From contig OY969558.1 in assembly GCA_963701065.1 (NCBI GenBank), positions 1 to 64,000 on the forward strand: DNA of 64,000 nucleotides, written 5' to 3'. Below are positions 10,274-18,965 of the stretch, piece after piece; the first letter of the stretch is position 1; each line of letters starts with the position of its first letter. The notes beneath the pieces were generated by a model. It was not told the origin of the DNA. It searched no databases and was given only the letters and a program-made list of their open reading frames with translations. Source of the stretch: Aquirickettsiella gammari (lineage in GTDB: Bacteria; Pseudomonadota; Gammaproteobacteria; Diplorickettsiales; Diplorickettsiaceae). The position numbers and the translations under genes are program-made.

Positions 10274-10966
10274 ATGTCAGCTTCTGTCCCGCTACTTCAA
10301 AAACTAAACCAACGTTTTGTCGATGTGATTCAAGAGATGACCATTGCGCTAGATGAAATAAGCTTGGAAATTTCTGCTGAACAATTACTTGAGGTTTGTT
10401 TAGCGCTGCGTGATGAAGCAGATTTTAAATTTGAGTTATTAGTGGATATCTGTGTCGTAGATTATTCCGACTATGGAGTCAGCGAATGGGAAACCAATCG
10501 GGCTAGTTTAACCGGCTTTGAACGGGGTGTTGATAACAGTGGTGAACAGCGTCCTATACCCTGGCATAAACCACGCTTTGCGGTGGTCTATCATTTTTTA
10601 TCGTTGGTGCATAATCAGCGTTTACGTTTAAGGGTTTTTGCAACGGCTGAGCCGCCGCAAGTGCCCTCTGTCATCACGCTTTGGCCGGCAGCGAATTGGT
10701 ATGAACGCGAAGCGTTTGATTTGTATGGGGTTTTCTTTGTCGGTCATCCTGATCTGCGCCGTTTGTTAACGGATTATGGTTTCGTTGGTCATCCTTTCCG
10801 TAAGGATTTTCCCTTAACCGGCCATGTTGAAGTGCGTTATGACGCCAATCAAGCGCGGGTTATTTATCAACCCGTGACCGTAACGCCGCGTACCTTAGTG
10901 CCGAAAACGATTCGTAAAACCACCCATGAAAATGCCTTAACGTGTTTTCATAAAAAACCAGAGTGA
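10274..10966 (+). CDS. nuoC: NADH-quinone oxidoreductase subunit C
   Basis: Peripheral-arm connecting subunit (30 kDa type) of 230 residues. The family core is present: ANWYEREAFDLYGVFFVGHPDLRRLLTDYGFVGHPFRKDFPLTGHVEVRYD. It is a gene separate from nuoD, unlike the nuoCD fusion of E. coli, which fits Legionellales and many other proteobacteria. It begins two bases after the nuoB stop codon, so translation is probably coupled. Confidence 0.96.
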   Translation: MSASVPLLQKLNQRFVDVIQEMTIALDEISLEISAEQLLEVCLALRDEADFKFELLVDICVVDYSDYGVSEWETNRASLTGFERGVDNSGEQRPIPWHKPRFAVVYHFLSLVHNQRLRLRVFATAEPPQVPSVITLWPAANWYEREAFDLYGVFFVGHPDLRRLLTDYGFVGHPFRKDFPLTGHVEVRYDANQARVIYQPVTVTPRTLVPKTIRKTTHENALTCFHKKPE

Positions 10967-10973
10967 GTGTTGC

Positions 10974-12227
10974 ATGCCCGAAATACGTAATTACACCTTA
11001 AACTTTGGTCCGCAGCATCCAGCCGCGCACGGTGTGTTGCGTTTGATTCTAGAATTAGACGGTGAGGTGATCCAATCGGCGGATGCGCACATTGGTTTAT
11101 TGCATCGTGCCACGGAAAAATTAGCGGAATCTAAACCCTATAACCAAAGTATTGGCTATATGGATCGTTTAGATTATGTCTCTATGATGTGTAATGAACA
11201 TGCCTATGTGTTGGCTATCGAAAAATTATTAGGTATCACGGCGCCTAAACGGGCGCAATATATTCGAGTTTTATTTGATGAGATTACTCGTGTACTGAAT
11301 CATTTACTTTGGTTAGGTGCGCATGCCTTAGATATTGGCGCGATGACGGTTTTTTTATATTGTTTTCGTGAACGTGAAGATTTAATCGATTGCTACGAAG
11401 CGGTGTCCGGATCGCGTATGCATGCGACTTATTACAGACCGGGCGGTGTTTACCGTGATCTGCCGGATAAAATGCCACAGTATAAAGCCTCACAATGGCA
11501 TAACGAAAAAGAAACGCGTGCGCTGAATGCCAATCGAGAGGGCAGTTTACTCGATTTTATCGAAAGCTTTACGACACGTTTTCCTAAGCTTATCGATGAA
11601 TACGAAACTTTACTGACGGATAATCGGATTTGGAAACAGCGTACGGTCGGCATCGGCGTGTTATCACCCGAACGCGCTTTGCAATTAGGCTGTACCGGAC
11701 CTATTTTGCGTGCCTCGGGTGTGGCTTGGGATCTGCGTAAAAAACAACCGTATGAGGTTTATGATGAGTTGGACTTTGATATACCGATAGGTCGCGAAGG
11801 GGATTGCTACGATCGTTATCTGGTCCGTGTCGAAGAAATGCGCCAGTCGAATGCATTGATCAAACAATGTGTCGATTGGTTGCGCGCTAACCCAGGCCCT
11901 GTGACCTTAGCGGAGCATAAGATTGTGCCACCACCTCGTGTGGAGATGAAAAGTGATATGGAATCACTGATTCATCATTTTAAATTATTTAGCGAAGGTT
12001 ATTCTGTGCCGCCGGGAGAAGCCTATGCGGCGATTGAACATCCTAAAGGGGAATTTGGAATTTACATGGTATCGGATGGTGCCAACAAACCGTATCGGGT
12101 TAAAATACGCGCCGCCGGTTTTCCCCATTTAGCCGCGTTAAATGAATTAGTTTCCGGACACATGATAGCCGATTTAGTCGCTATACTGTCCAGCCTTGAT
12201 ATCGTATTTGGTGAAATCGATCGATGA
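10974..12227 (+). CDS. nuoD: NADH-quinone oxidoreductase subunit D
   Basis: The 49-kDa subunit, which forms the quinone-reduction site together with NuoB. At 417 residues it is family length. The N-terminus NFGPQHPAAHGVLRLILELDGE contains the His of the quinone pocket. Other conserved parts are LLHRATEKLAE, YMDRLDYVSMMCNEHAYVLA, ALDIGAMTVFLYCFREREDL, and the C-terminal GEFGIYMVSDGANKPYRVKIRAAGFPHL followed by the terminal GEIDR. It starts seven bases after nuoC, and its stop overlaps the nuoE ATG by 4 nt. Confidence 0.97.
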   Translation: MPEIRNYTLNFGPQHPAAHGVLRLILELDGEVIQSADAHIGLLHRATEKLAESKPYNQSIGYMDRLDYVSMMCNEHAYVLAIEKLLGITAPKRAQYIRVLFDEITRVLNHLLWLGAHALDIGAMTVFLYCFREREDLIDCYEAVSGSRMHATYYRPGGVYRDLPDKMPQYKASQWHNEKETRALNANREGSLLDFIESFTTRFPKLIDEYETLLTDNRIWKQRTVGIGVLSPERALQLGCTGPILRASGVAWDLRKKQPYEVYDELDFDIPIGREGDCYDRYLVRVEEMRQSNALIKQCVDWLRANPGPVTLAEHKIVPPPRVEMKSDMESLIHHFKLFSEGYSVPPGEAYAAIEHPKGEFGIYMVSDGANKPYRVKIRAAGFPHLAALNELVSGHMIADLVAILSSLDIVFGEIDR

Positions 12228-12733
12228 AGCAAGCCAGTCCTGAAAAAAGCGTAGATTTACCCGCTGATTTAAAAGCAGCCATTGATAAATGGGCCAAAAA
12301 ATATCCGCCTGAACGCCGACAATCGGCGGTGTTATCGGCTTTGACCTTAGCGCAGGAACATAATAAGGGTTATTTGTCGCTAGCATTGATTAATGCGGTG
12401 GCCGATTATTTAGGCATGTCGCGGGTGACCGCCTATGAGGTGGCTACTTTTTACACCCTTTATGAACTAGAACCGGTCGGCCGACATAAGATTGAGGTTT
12501 GTACCAATATTTCTTGCCTGCTCAAAGATTGTGACAAACTTGTTAAGCATTTAAAAGAACGCTTACAGATTAGCTTCGGTGAGACCAGCGCCGATAAAAA
12601 ATTTACTTTACGGGAAGTGGAATGTTTAGGGGCTTGTGTGAATGCGCCCGTGGTACAAATAGGCAAGCGTTATTATGAAGATTTAACGCCCGAAAGATTA
12701 GATAAAGTGTTGGATAATTTAGATGGCGAATGA
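12224..12733 (+). CDS. nuoE: NADH-quinone oxidoreductase subunit E
   Basis: The 24-kDa thioredoxin-fold subunit with the [2Fe-2S] cluster N1a, part of the NADH dehydrogenase module with NuoF and NuoG. It has 169 residues. The four ligands are visible as Cys93 and Cys98 (EVCTNISCLL) and Cys134 and Cys138 (VECLGACVNAP). An N-terminal helical part holds the typical VTAYEVATFYTLYE segment. It overlaps nuoD by 4 nt and nuoF by 11 nt. Confidence 0.96.
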   Translation: MKQASPEKSVDLPADLKAAIDKWAKKYPPERRQSAVLSALTLAQEHNKGYLSLALINAVADYLGMSRVTAYEVATFYTLYELEPVGRHKIEVCTNISCLLKDCDKLVKHLKERLQISFGETSADKKFTLREVECLGACVNAPVVQIGKRYYEDLTPERLDKVLDNLDGE

Positions 12734-14006
12734 TATTTGTTTCCGTACTTTACATCTTGATCCGCCGTGGAGCTTAGCCAGTTATCGCCGTGTCGGTGGA
12801 TATCAGGTGTGGGAAAAAATCTTAAAGGAAAAAACCGCCCCTGAACATATTATTGCGGAGTTGAAAACATCGTGTTTACGCGGCCGCGGTGGGGCTGGTT
12901 TTCCGACTGGATTAAAATGGAGTTTTATTAGCCGAGGTGCGCCGGGTCAAAAATATATACTGTGTAATTCCGACGAAGGCGAACCAGGAACCTGTAAAGA
13001 TAGAGATATATTACGTTTTAATCCGCATCAATTAATTGAGGGTTTGGCGATTGCCGCTTATGTGATGGGGGCGAGTGTTGGCTATAATTATATCCGCGGC
13101 GAATACCATGAACCTTTCGAGCGTTGTGAGGCCGCTTTAGAGGAAGCGTATGCGGCCGGTTTATTAGGGACGAATATTTTAGATTCAGGATTTGAACTGC
13201 AGTTGTACAACCATATGGGTGCCGGTGCTTATATTTGCGGTGAAGAAACCGCCTTAATGGAATCCTTAGAAGGAAAAAAAGGTTTTCCGCGTTTTAAACC
13301 GCCTTTTCCGGCTAATTACGGTTTATATGGCTGTCCGACGACGATTAATAATACTGAAACCTTGGCGTCTGTTCCGGTTATCTTGCAAAACGGTGGGCAG
13401 TGGTTTTTAGATTTGGGTAAGCCTAATAATGGCGGTTGTAAATTATTTAGTGTCACAGGTCATGTGAATAAACCGGGCAATTATGAAGTGCCTTTAGGTA
13501 TGCCTTTTAAAGAATTATTAGCCTTAGCGGGCGGTGTTCATCACGGTCGGCAATTGAAAGCGGTTATTCCGGGTGGTTCTTCGATGCCGGTGTTGCCCGC
13601 CGAGGTGATGTTAAACACCGATATGGATTATGATTCCATTCTTAAAGCCGGTTCTATGTTAGGTTCAGGGGCGGTGATTGTGATGGATGAAACCACGTGT
13701 ATGCTTAAGGTTCTGACCCGTATTGCACATTTTTATAAAGAAGAATCTTGTGGACAATGTACACCCTGTCGTGAGGGAACCGGTTGGATGTGGCGCGTGT
13801 TACATCGTATCGAACAGGGCCAGGGTTGTTTATCCGATTTAGAATTATTAACGAGTGTCGCCGGAAAGATTGCCGGGCACACTATTTGTGCCTTTGGTGA
13901 AGCGGCGGCGATGCCGGTACAAAGTTTTATTAAGCACTTTCGTGATGATTTTATTGAACATATTGAACATAAGCGCTGTCCAGTCGGTGATTCGCATGAA
14001 TATTAG
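12723..14006 (+). CDS. nuoF: NADH-quinone oxidoreductase subunit F (NADH- and FMN-binding)
   Basis: Oxidises NADH through bound FMN and passes electrons to cluster N3. It has 427 residues. The NADH-binding glycine-rich loop is LRGRGGAGFPTGLKW (about 52-66), the FMN site is NSDEGEPGTCKDRDIL (about 82-97), and the [4Fe-4S] N3 ligands lie in EESCGQCTPCREGTGW and the later HTICAFG. It starts inside nuoE. A 90-nt gap follows before nuoG, the longest gap within this operon. Confidence 0.97.
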   Translation: MANDICFRTLHLDPPWSLASYRRVGGYQVWEKILKEKTAPEHIIAELKTSCLRGRGGAGFPTGLKWSFISRGAPGQKYILCNSDEGEPGTCKDRDILRFNPHQLIEGLAIAAYVMGASVGYNYIRGEYHEPFERCEAALEEAYAAGLLGTNILDSGFELQLYNHMGAGAYICGEETALMESLEGKKGFPRFKPPFPANYGLYGCPTTINNTETLASVPVILQNGGQWFLDLGKPNNGGCKLFSVTGHVNKPGNYEVPLGMPFKELLALAGGVHHGRQLKAVIPGGSSMPVLPAEVMLNTDMDYDSILKAGSMLGSGAVIVMDETTCMLKVLTRIAHFYKEESCGQCTPCREGTGWMWRVLHRIEQGQGCLSDLELLTSVAGKIAGHTICAFGEAAAMPVQSFIKHFRDDFIEHIEHKRCPVGDSHEY

Positions 14007-14096
14007 TTTTTCATCGCTTAGAAAGTGTTTCCCAGTGACACCTGGCGTGTATCGCCTGAAAACTAACATGCCAGTGCGAAAAATGGGAGCGGAAGC

Positions 14097-16487
14097 ATGA
14101 TAGATATTGAAATAGACGGTCGTACTTTGCATGTTGAACAAAATACCACGATTATTGAAGCGGCGGATCAAGTCGGTATTTACATTCCACGCTTTTGCTA
14201 TCATAAAAAACTTTCCATCGTGGCCAATTGTCGCATGTGTTTGGTGGAGGTTGAAAAATCAGGTAAACCATTACCCGCTTGTGCCACACCAGTAACCGCT
14301 GGGATGAAGGTTTTCACTACATCGGCCAAAGCCAAAGAAGCACAACGTGCGGTGATGGAATTTTTGTTGATTAATCATCCTTTGGATTGCCCTATTTGCG
14401 ATCAAGGCGGTGAATGTGAATTGCAAGATATTTCCTTAGCGTATGGTCAATCAAATGCGCGTTTTAGCGAGGGAAAACGTTCGGTCAAAGACGATAACTT
14501 AGGACCCTTGATCGCAACCGAGATGACGCGTTGTATCCAATGTACGCGTTGTGTCCGCTTCGGTCAGGAAATTGCCGGAATTAAAGAATTAGGTTTATTA
14601 AATCGCGGTGAAAATCTCGAGATCAGTACCTATATCGAACACAGTTTGGAATCAGAACTCTCTGGAAACATCATTGATCTTTGTCCGGTGGGAGCACTGA
14701 CTTCGAAACCGTTTCGTTTTAGAGCGCGTGCTTGGGAGTTAGTGCAATCACCATCGATTGCGCCGCATGATTGTTTGGGTTCTAACATTTATTGGCATAG
14801 CCGCCGTGGTGAGATTATGCGGGCGGTGCCACGTGAAAATGAAGCGATTAACGAAACCTGGTTATCCGATAGGGATCGCTACAGTTATCTCGCTATTCAC
14901 AGTCAAGAACGTTTAACAAAACCACATATCAAAGAAAATGGACAGTGGTTTATGGTTGATTGGGAGACGGCGCTGGAGAAAGTCGTTGTTGAATTTAAAA
15001 AAATTTTGCAACAATACGGTCCTCATGCGATGGGCGCTTTAGCCTCACCGAGTAGTACTACCGAAGAATTTTATTATTTACAAAAGTTATGGCGTAGTTT
15101 GGGTTCGCCACATATCGATCATCGTTTACATCAAAGTGATGTCTCTGATCAGGTGCGAGCTCCTCTTTGTCCGCTTGGAATAAGGCTTAGCGAGTTAGAA
15201 AAAGCCTCTTTTGTGCTACTGGTGGGTGCTAATATTCGTTATGAGCAAGCTTTAGCCGCACATCGTTTACGTAAAGCGAATTTAGCCGGCGCTAAAATAG
15301 CCAGTATTCATTGTTTAGACCTCGTTTTTCCTTTTTCCTTAACGGAAAAAATGATTGTCAGTCCCAATGAATTCCTAGCCACTTTAAAAGGTGTTGCCAA
15401 GGCCTTAGCCGATGAACAGTCCACTTCGCTTTTGGCCGAAGTAACGCCGAGTCCAGCACAAATAGCACTCGCCCAACAATTAAAATCCGCTGAAAAATCA
15501 CTGATTATTTTAGGGGCCTTAGCACATAATCATCCACAAGCGGCATTAATTAGACAATGGACACAATTTATTGCCCAACACAGTGGCGCCCAATGGGTTT
15601 ATTTAACAGAAGGTGCCAACAGTGCCGGCGGCTGGTTAGCGGGTGCTGTTCCGCATCGTTTACCGTGTGGGGTAAACGTGGCTGAACCGGGTTTATCCGC
15701 CGCCGAGATGTTTAAAGCGGATCTACACGCTTATCTGTTACTGAATATCGAGCCGAACTTGGATTGCGCTAATCCGCAACGTGTGAGCAAGGCTTTACAG
15801 CAAGCTGATTTCGTCGTTGCCTTATCACCTTTTAAAGCTAAATCCTTGCTCGAACAGGCCAACGTGATATTGCCTATCGCCACTACGGCTGAAATTGAGG
15901 GTAGTTTTGTTAACACGGCGGGTTGTTGGCAGCACTTTGCCGCGGCAATTCCTACAATAGGAGAATCGCGCGCAGCGTGGAAATTATTACAAACCTTAGG
16001 TAATTTATTTGAATTGGCCGATTTTAATCATTCCTGTCATGCGTTTATTCGTGAAGAGCTCGAGCCTGCGCTGAATCAATATCGTGCCAAAGCCAATCAA
16101 TCACTGGATTTTATCGCCGATACAAAATGGCTTGGATCAGATACTAATGCTATCCCGCAATCGACTCACCCGGTGGCTAAAAAATTAATGACTCGGATCA
16201 GCGAATGGCCAATTTATCGCATCGATAGTTTAGTACGTCGCTCCCTCGCACTACAAACTTCCGCCACCGATGATAAGGTTGCGGCGTTTATGAATGCGGC
16301 ATTGGCGCGTGAATTAAAACTCAGTGCCGATCAATTAGTCCGTCTTCGGCAAGGGGAGGGTCAGGCGCTATTAACTTTGCTGATTGATGAACGCGTTCCT
16401 GATCATTGTGTTTATGTTCCCACCGGTTATGAAGAAACAGCGGATTTAGGCGAATCATTTGGAGTGGTCGAAATCTATGCTGAATGA
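14097..16487 (+). CDS. nuoG: NADH-quinone oxidoreductase subunit G
   Basis: The 75-kDa subunit, which carries the chain of iron-sulfur clusters in the peripheral arm. It has 796 residues. N1b ligands are Cys34, Cys45, Cys48 and Cys62. N5 ligands are His94, Cys98, Cys101 and Cys107. N4 ligands are Cys146, Cys149, Cys152 and Cys196. The rest is the molybdopterin-oxidoreductase fold without a cofactor, ending around DERVPDHCVYVPTGYEETADLG. I see no extra N7 cluster motif. The last codons overlap the nuoH start by 11 nt. The C-terminal half is less conserved than the rest. Confidence 0.96.
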   Translation: MIDIEIDGRTLHVEQNTTIIEAADQVGIYIPRFCYHKKLSIVANCRMCLVEVEKSGKPLPACATPVTAGMKVFTTSAKAKEAQRAVMEFLLINHPLDCPICDQGGECELQDISLAYGQSNARFSEGKRSVKDDNLGPLIATEMTRCIQCTRCVRFGQEIAGIKELGLLNRGENLEISTYIEHSLESELSGNIIDLCPVGALTSKPFRFRARAWELVQSPSIAPHDCLGSNIYWHSRRGEIMRAVPRENEAINETWLSDRDRYSYLAIHSQERLTKPHIKENGQWFMVDWETALEKVVVEFKKILQQYGPHAMGALASPSSTTEEFYYLQKLWRSLGSPHIDHRLHQSDVSDQVRAPLCPLGIRLSELEKASFVLLVGANIRYEQALAAHRLRKANLAGAKIASIHCLDLVFPFSLTEKMIVSPNEFLATLKGVAKALADEQSTSLLAEVTPSPAQIALAQQLKSAEKSLIILGALAHNHPQAALIRQWTQFIAQHSGAQWVYLTEGANSAGGWLAGAVPHRLPCGVNVAEPGLSAAEMFKADLHAYLLLNIEPNLDCANPQRVSKALQQADFVVALSPFKAKSLLEQANVILPIATTAEIEGSFVNTAGCWQHFAAAIPTIGESRAAWKLLQTLGNLFELADFNHSCHAFIREELEPALNQYRAKANQSLDFIADTKWLGSDTNAIPQSTHPVAKKLMTRISEWPIYRIDSLVRRSLALQTSATDDKVAAFMNAALARELKLSADQLVRLRQGEGQALLTLLIDERVPDHCVYVPTGYEETADLGESFGVVEIYAE

Positions 16488-17505
16488 TTTATTATTACTG
16501 ATTTGGATCCTGATTAAGATCGTCGTCATTACGATTCCGTTATTAATTACTGTGGCTTATTTGACCTTTATTGAGCGTAAAGGTATTGGCTATATGCAAG
16601 TTAGAATTGGACCAAATCGAGTAGGGCTATCAGGTTTGCTGCAACCGATTGCCGATGTCGTTAAATTGCTCACTAAAGAAATCATTGTGCCGACAGTCGC
16701 TAATCGTTATTTATTTATCTTAGCGCCCATTATTACTATTGCGCCCGCCTTAGCGGCCTGGGCGGTGATCCCTTTTAGTCAAGGTTTAGCTTTAACACAA
16801 ATTAATGCTGCGGTACTGTATCTTTTTACCATTACTTCTTTAGGTGTGTATGGCATTTTAGTGGCCGGTTGGGCGACTAATTCTAAATATGCTCTGCTCG
16901 GATCCTTACGCGCGGCCGCACAGACTATTTCTTATGAAATTGCCATGGGTTTTTGTTTTGTCGGTGTTTTATTAGCGGCAGGGAGTATGAATCTTGACGA
17001 GATAGTCAACCGACAACAAGGTGGAATTTGGCATTGGTACTGGTTACCATTGCTACCCTTATTTGTTTGTTACTGGATTTCAGGGATTGCTGAAACCAAT
17101 CGGGCTCCTTTTGATTTAGCCGAAGGGGAATCTGAGATTGTAGCGGGTTTCCACGTTGAATATTCCGGGGTTAGTTTTGCGTTATTTTTTCTCGCCGAAT
17201 ACATGAATATGATCTTGATCTCGGCCATTGCCAGCTTACTTTTTTTGGGTGGTTGGTTATCACCTTTTCAAGGAATTGCCTTTTTAGCCGCCGCATTTGC
17301 TTGGGTTCCGGGTATCATTTGGTTTTTTATCAAAATGACGGCTTTTTTGGGGCTCTTTATTTGGTCACGCGCTACTTTTCCACGTTATCGATACGACCAG
17401 TTAATGCGTTTGGGTTGGAAAATATTAATTCCGGTGACTTTGCTCTGGATAGCTTTGATCGCCTTAGCCGTGCAATTTAAATGTGCGCCTTGGTTTAACA
17501 CATGA
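16477..17505 (+). CDS. nuoH: NADH-quinone oxidoreductase subunit H
   Basis: Membrane-arm subunit next to the quinone chamber, 342 residues with eight or so transmembrane helices. Signature segments are AYLTFIERKGIGYMQVRIGPNRVG near the N-terminus, the acidic loop ETNRAPFDLAEGESEIVAGFHVEYSG, and the late FIWSRATFPRYRYDQLMRLGWK. I take the ATG at 16477 (MLNDLLLLIW). The in-frame ATG at 16459 adds six atypical residues. The end overlaps nuoI by 4 nt (ATGA). Confidence 0.96.
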   Translation: MLNDLLLLIWILIKIVVITIPLLITVAYLTFIERKGIGYMQVRIGPNRVGLSGLLQPIADVVKLLTKEIIVPTVANRYLFILAPIITIAPALAAWAVIPFSQGLALTQINAAVLYLFTITSLGVYGILVAGWATNSKYALLGSLRAAAQTISYEIAMGFCFVGVLLAAGSMNLDEIVNRQQGGIWHWYWLPLLPLFVCYWISGIAETNRAPFDLAEGESEIVAGFHVEYSGVSFALFFLAEYMNMILISAIASLLFLGGWLSPFQGIAFLAAAFAWVPGIIWFFIKMTAFLGLFIWSRATFPRYRYDQLMRLGWKILIPVTLLWIALIALAVQFKCAPWFNT

Positions 17506-17999
17506 ACTTATTGAATAAAATATCACAACTGATAAAAACTTTTACACTGTGGGAGCTTTTTAAAGGGCTTGGTGTTACCGGTCGGAGTTTTTTTAAGAAA
17601 AAAGTGACGGTACAGTTTCCGGAAGAAGAAACACCGCGTTCGGTTAGATTTCGTGGTTTACATGCTTTACGTCGTTATCCTAACGGCGAAGAACGTTGTA
17701 TTGCCTGTAAGCTATGCGAGGCGGTTTGTCCTGCGCTGGCTATTACCATTGAGGCGGCGCCACGCGATGATGGTTCGCGTCGCACCACCTTATATGAAAT
17801 TGATTTATTTAAATGTATTTATTGTGGATTTTGTGAAGAGTCTTGTCCTGTGGATGCGATCGTTGAAACGAATATACCGCATTATCATTTTGAAAATCGC
17901 GGCGAACAGATCATGACGAAAGAAAAATTATTGGCCATCGGCGATCAGTATGAACAACAAATTGCTAAGGAGAGAGCAGAAGATGCGCCTTATCGATAA
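17502..17999 (+). CDS. nuoI: NADH-quinone oxidoreductase subunit I
   Basis: Ferredoxin-like peripheral subunit carrying clusters N6a and N6b, 165 residues. Two CxxCxxCxxxCP motifs are complete: Cys66, 69, 72, 76 (CIACKLCEAVCP) and Cys105, 108, 111, 115 (CIYCGFCEESCP). The HALRRYPNGEERC lead-in is typical. It is translationally coupled to nuoH. A 57-nt gap separates it from nuoJ. Confidence 0.97.
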   Translation: MNLLNKISQLIKTFTLWELFKGLGVTGRSFFKKKVTVQFPEEETPRSVRFRGLHALRRYPNGEERCIACKLCEAVCPALAITIEAAPRDDGSRRTTLYEIDLFKCIYCGFCEESCPVDAIVETNIPHYHFENRGEQIMTKEKLLAIGDQYEQQIAKERAEDAPYR

Positions 18000-18056
18000 A
18001 AGCCCAGTAAAAGATTTAAGTTTTAAATTTATCGGTTTAAATATAAAAGCATTTCT

Positions 18057-18656
18057 ATGATATTTCCTCTGCAACAATGTGTTTTTTTTATATTTGCGGC
18101 GCTGCTAATTGCCGCCGCCTTGATGACGGTTCTGTTGCGTAATCCAGTACGTTGCGCCTTATTTTTGGTGTTGGCTTTTTTTGCCGCGGCAGCATTATGG
18201 ATTTTGTTAGAAGCTGAATTTCTCGGTTTAATATTGATTTTAGTCTATGTCGGCGCGGTAATGACCTTATTTTTATTCGTTATTATGACCTTAAATATTG
18301 AGCTTACTGAAAAAAAATCGGGTTTTGTGCTTTATCTTCCTTATGTGGTGTTCAGTATATTGCTGCTATTGAGTTTACTTATTTATACCGTGTTTCCTAT
18401 TTCGAGTGCAGCCGGTTTAATTCCCGCTTCGACCCATGTGAATAATAGCCAAGCTTTAGGCGATATACTTTATACTCAATACGCCTATCCTTTTGAAATT
18501 ACCGGTGTTTTATTGTTAGTCGGTATTATTGCCAGTATCGCTTTGGGTTTTCGAGAAAAACTCGTTAATAAAGCAATTTCTCCTGAACAGCAGCTTACGG
18601 TGAAAGCAGCTGATCGACTGCGCATTATAAAAATGAAATCGGGGAAAAAAAGATGA
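18057..18656 (+). CDS. nuoJ: NADH-quinone oxidoreductase subunit J
   Basis: Small membrane-arm subunit of 199 residues with five predicted transmembrane helices. The third holds the family motif EAEFLGLILILVYVGAVMTLFLFVIMTLN, whose pi-bulge takes part in proton coupling in known structures. The last helix is ITGVLLLVGIIASIALGF. Its end overlaps the nuoK start by 4 nt. Confidence 0.95.
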   Translation: MIFPLQQCVFFIFAALLIAAALMTVLLRNPVRCALFLVLAFFAAAALWILLEAEFLGLILILVYVGAVMTLFLFVIMTLNIELTEKKSGFVLYLPYVVFSILLLLSLLIYTVFPISSAAGLIPASTHVNNSQALGDILYTQYAYPFEITGVLLLVGIIASIALGFREKLVNKAISPEQQLTVKAADRLRIIKMKSGKKR

Positions 18657-18958
18657 TTCCATTGAATTATTATTTAATACTCAGTGCTATTGTATTTAGC
18701 GTAGGTTTGTTGGGTTTACTGATTAATCGAAAAAACGTCATTATTTTATTGATGTGTGTCGAATTATTGTTATTAGCGGTGAATATGAATTTCATTGCCT
18801 TTTCGCATTATTTCGCTGATTTAGCGGGTCAGATCTTTGTGTTTTTTATTTTGGCGGTGGCCGCGGTGGAAGCGGCAATCGGTTTGGCGATACTCATTGT
18901 GTTATTTCGTACTCGGCATACGATTCAGGTCGATGCATTAACGCGCTTAAAGGGGTAG
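18653..18958 (+). CDS. nuoK: NADH-quinone oxidoreductase subunit K
   Basis: Smallest membrane-arm subunit, 101 residues and three helices, matching the family length closely. Two membrane-embedded glutamates of the proton path are present: the Glu in LLMCVELLLLAVNMNF and the Glu in AVAAVEAAIGLAILIVLF. It is coupled to nuoJ by an ATGA overlap. Confidence 0.96.
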   Translation: MIPLNYYLILSAIVFSVGLLGLLINRKNVIILLMCVELLLLAVNMNFIAFSHYFADLAGQIFVFFILAVAAVEAAIGLAILIVLFRTRHTIQVDALTRLKG

Positions 18959-18965
18959 AGGGTTA

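Noticed and set aside
13848..14204. Minus-strand frame of 118 codons across the nuoF-nuoG gap
   Set aside because: Most of it is antisense to conserved nuoF and nuoG codons; the protein has no recognisable features.
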